Shown piece by piece: positions 62,997 to 64,000 of a stretch of 64,000 nt of DNA (positions are counted from its first letter, which is position 1; the number at the start of each line of letters is the position of its first letter). The notes beneath the pieces are model-generated. The model made no database searches and had not been told where the DNA came from. It saw nothing but the letters and a program-made list of their open reading frames with translations. This stretch comes from an uncultured Treponema sp. Its GTDB lineage: Bacteria > Spirochaetota > Spirochaetia > Treponematales > Treponemataceae. The translations under genes and the position numbers were made by a program. The stretch spans positions 56,679-120,678 of the forward strand of contig CALDIB010000087.1 in NCBI GenBank assembly GCA_937902125.1, given 5' to 3'.

Positions 62997-63025
62997 ATGC
63001 TAGCGCAAAAAAGGCCGCCTTTCAA
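62997..63025 (-). promoter_or_regulatory. Promoter of leaderless PAP2 operon, inside HU terminator
   Basis: Minus strand TTGAAA (63020-63025), 17-base spacer ending GCGC, TAGCAT (62997-63002), 6 bases to the ATG. The -35 lies in the loop of the upstream terminator hairpin. Confidence 0.65.
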
Positions 63026-63033
63026 GGGCGGCC
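63007..63033 (-). terminator. Intrinsic terminator of HU gene
   Basis: Stem GGCCGCC/GGCGGCC (63013-63019 with 63027-63033), 7-base loop, six T on the minus strand (63007-63012). Confidence 0.88.
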
Positions 63034-63055
63034 TGTCTTTTAGTCGAACCAAAAA

Positions 63056-63622
63056 TTATTTTTTGCTTCCGTTGACCAAGTCCTTGAGGCCTTTGCCAGG
63101 CTTGAACTTGGGAGTCTTGGCGGCGGCAATCTTTATTGTCTCGCCAGTCTTAGGATTGCGTCCTGAGCGGGCTTCCCGCTTTGTCACGCAAAATGTTCCA
63201 AATCCAACCAAGGCAACATCGTCGCCCTTTTTAAGAGCCTTTGAAACTACGTCAACAAATGATTTCACAAAAGTCTCCGCGTCTTTCTTTGTAAGTCCAG
63301 AGTCTTTGGCGATGGCGTCAATCCGCTCGGGTGCATAGTCATCCTCCACAACCGTAAAGGCTGCCCCGGCTTTCCATACGCCCAGCATGGCAATAAACGG
63401 AAGTGCACCTCTCGGCATCCGGATCAGGACAAAGTCCTCCGTCCCGATTCCTTTTTTCAGAAGATACGCGTATACTCTGGCAGAGAGCTCATCAACCTGA
63501 CAGCGGGTGTAGCTCTCGCCGGATTCCTCCTCCGTCAGAAAGATTGCGGAAGGGTTTTCTTCCGCCAGCGTTTTCCATCGTTGGCATACATAGGGGACAG
63601 AATGCAAAAAATCCGGTTTCAT
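63056..63622 (-). CDS. In-frame fusion: AMP-binding enzyme N-terminus + HU DNA-binding protein
   Basis: 188 residues. The first ~100 ([66 protein letters not shown]) are the start of an NRPS/DltA-type adenylation domain. From [20 protein letters not shown] on it is HU, with [22 protein letters not shown] intact but lacking its own MxKxDL start. The join lies in ATTGAC (63319-63324), a likely microhomology. Codon use changes there too. HU here belongs to the treponeme; the 5' part looks clostridial. This is most likely a chimeric assembly or recombination, not a natural two-domain protein. Confidence 0.7.
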   Translation of the reverse strand: MKPDFLHSVPYVCQRWKTLAEENPSAIFLTEEESGESYTRCQVDELSARVYAYLLKKGIGTEDFVLIRMPRGALPFIAMLGVWKAGAAFTVVEDDYAPERIDAIAKDSGLTKKDAETFVKSFVDVVSKALKKGDDVALVGFGTFCVTKREARSGRNPKTGETIKIAAAKTPKFKPGKGLKDLVNGSKK

Positions 63623-63755
63623 GTAATTCTTCTCCTTATTCTTTTAGCATCTTCCCGGCCCGGGTTGAGAGACAAATCAAGACGTTGCTGATTTTCCGTG
63701 TGCGCTTTCAGACTGAGAGTAAACGTATGGGGTAGAAGTGTTAAAACTTATTGTA

Positions 63756-64000
63756 TCATATTTTAGAATTATATTCCACTGTTTTTACGCCTGGAAAATG
63801 CCGGGATCCGGAAATGTACCCCAAAAATGTAGTCAATACAAGCATTCCCGGAATTTCGTTTTCAATCTGCAATAAGATTTCGTGCTCCGGAACCTTTACA
63901 GATTTCAAGGTTTGTGCGTAACTATTCAGCACGCACACAGATTTAAGGCGTGACTGAGAAAAAATTGATGTCAAAACGGAGAAATTTTCCAGTTTTGTGT
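63756..64000 (-). CDS. Unidentified protein, C-terminal part
   Basis: An open frame enters from the right edge and stops at 63756. About 81 residues are visible (ENFSVLTSIFSQSRLKSVCV ... ENEIPGMLVLTTFLGYISG) with no motif I recognise. It is in the foreign-looking segment to the right of the HU junction. No start codon can be assigned. Confidence 0.4.
   Translation of the reverse strand, partial: TKLENFSVLTSIFSQSRLKSVCVLNSYAQTLKSVKVPEHEILLQIENEIPGMLVLTTFLGYISGSRHFPGVKTVEYNSKI

Noticed and set aside
63056..63622. A natural adenylation-HU two-domain protein
   Set aside because: The adenylation domain stops after about 100 residues without its core motifs, and HU lacks its own first residues; a junction artefact or recombination fits better.

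Overview
The window looks like the chromosome of a gut or rumen Treponema-like spirochaete. The signs are medium GC with strong use of GCC and AAG codons, many lipoproteins with relaxed spirochaetal lipoboxes (FCSC, INSC, ITAC, FFGC), many barrel-like outer-membrane proteins, an Rpn/PD-(D/E)XK 'transposase', a GerMN lipid-anchored protein, PPDK, and FN3 and InlB-like surface proteins. This is inferred from protein content only. The last ~680 bases (from about 63,325) differ in codon use and fuse an adenylation-enzyme N-terminus in frame to HU, so they look like a chimeric junction.

Layout. 1-4,077: RlpA (partial), a three-gene ABC importer of the PF04392/TrpXYZ type, and an Rpn nuclease. 4,258-10,858: an outer-membrane protein with a divergent XRE regulator, a methyltransferase, an Omp85-like protein, a two-component system, and a divergent His-rich periplasmic protein. 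11,012-13,973: a lipoprotein with InlB-like repeats, switched out of frame by a G9 tract. 14,173-23,117: PPDK with a histone-like Lys/Ala tail, threonine aldolase, two methyltransferases, a hydrolase remnant, acyl-CoA synthetase and a GerMN protein. 23,300-31,317: tRNA-Ala, a barrel protein with a phosphoesterase, then proA, argF, proB and a 2-hydroxyacid dehydrogenase. 31,350-33,833: MATE exporter and a DUF362 ferredoxin-like protein. 33,930-39,411: an accessory, defence-like island holding an O-methyltransferase/ATP-grasp/OLD-like ATPase-TOPRIM operon, a HigBA-type toxin-antitoxin pair, a nuclease-RAMA gene broken by one TGA, and a lone nucleotidyltransferase. 39,459-48,796: SGNH hydrolase, a frameshifted diguanylate cyclase, SPOR protein, a 1,119-residue unknown protein bracketed by structured repeats, PilZ and an RlmM-like methyltransferase. 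48,950-56,608: a four-gene operon for FN3 lipoproteins and an outer-membrane protein. 56,632-62,990: a hybrid sensor kinase, then a PAP2 phosphatase and two M14-like proteins in one overlapping operon.

Features that cut across genes. (1) A ~140-base element with three hairpins occurs three times, and its stems show compensatory changes. (2) At least nine genes have a -10 hexamer 5-7 bases before the ATG and mostly no Shine-Dalgarno, which predicts leaderless mRNAs. (3) Many -10 elements are directly preceded by GCGC. (4) Several genes are interrupted: G9 lipoprotein, diguanylate cyclase, alpha/beta hydrolase, RAMA nuclease. These could be phase variation, decay or homopolymer sequencing errors.

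The best candidates for something undescribed are the O-methyltransferase/ATP-grasp/OLD operon, the three-hairpin element family, and the poly-G switch inside a signal peptide.
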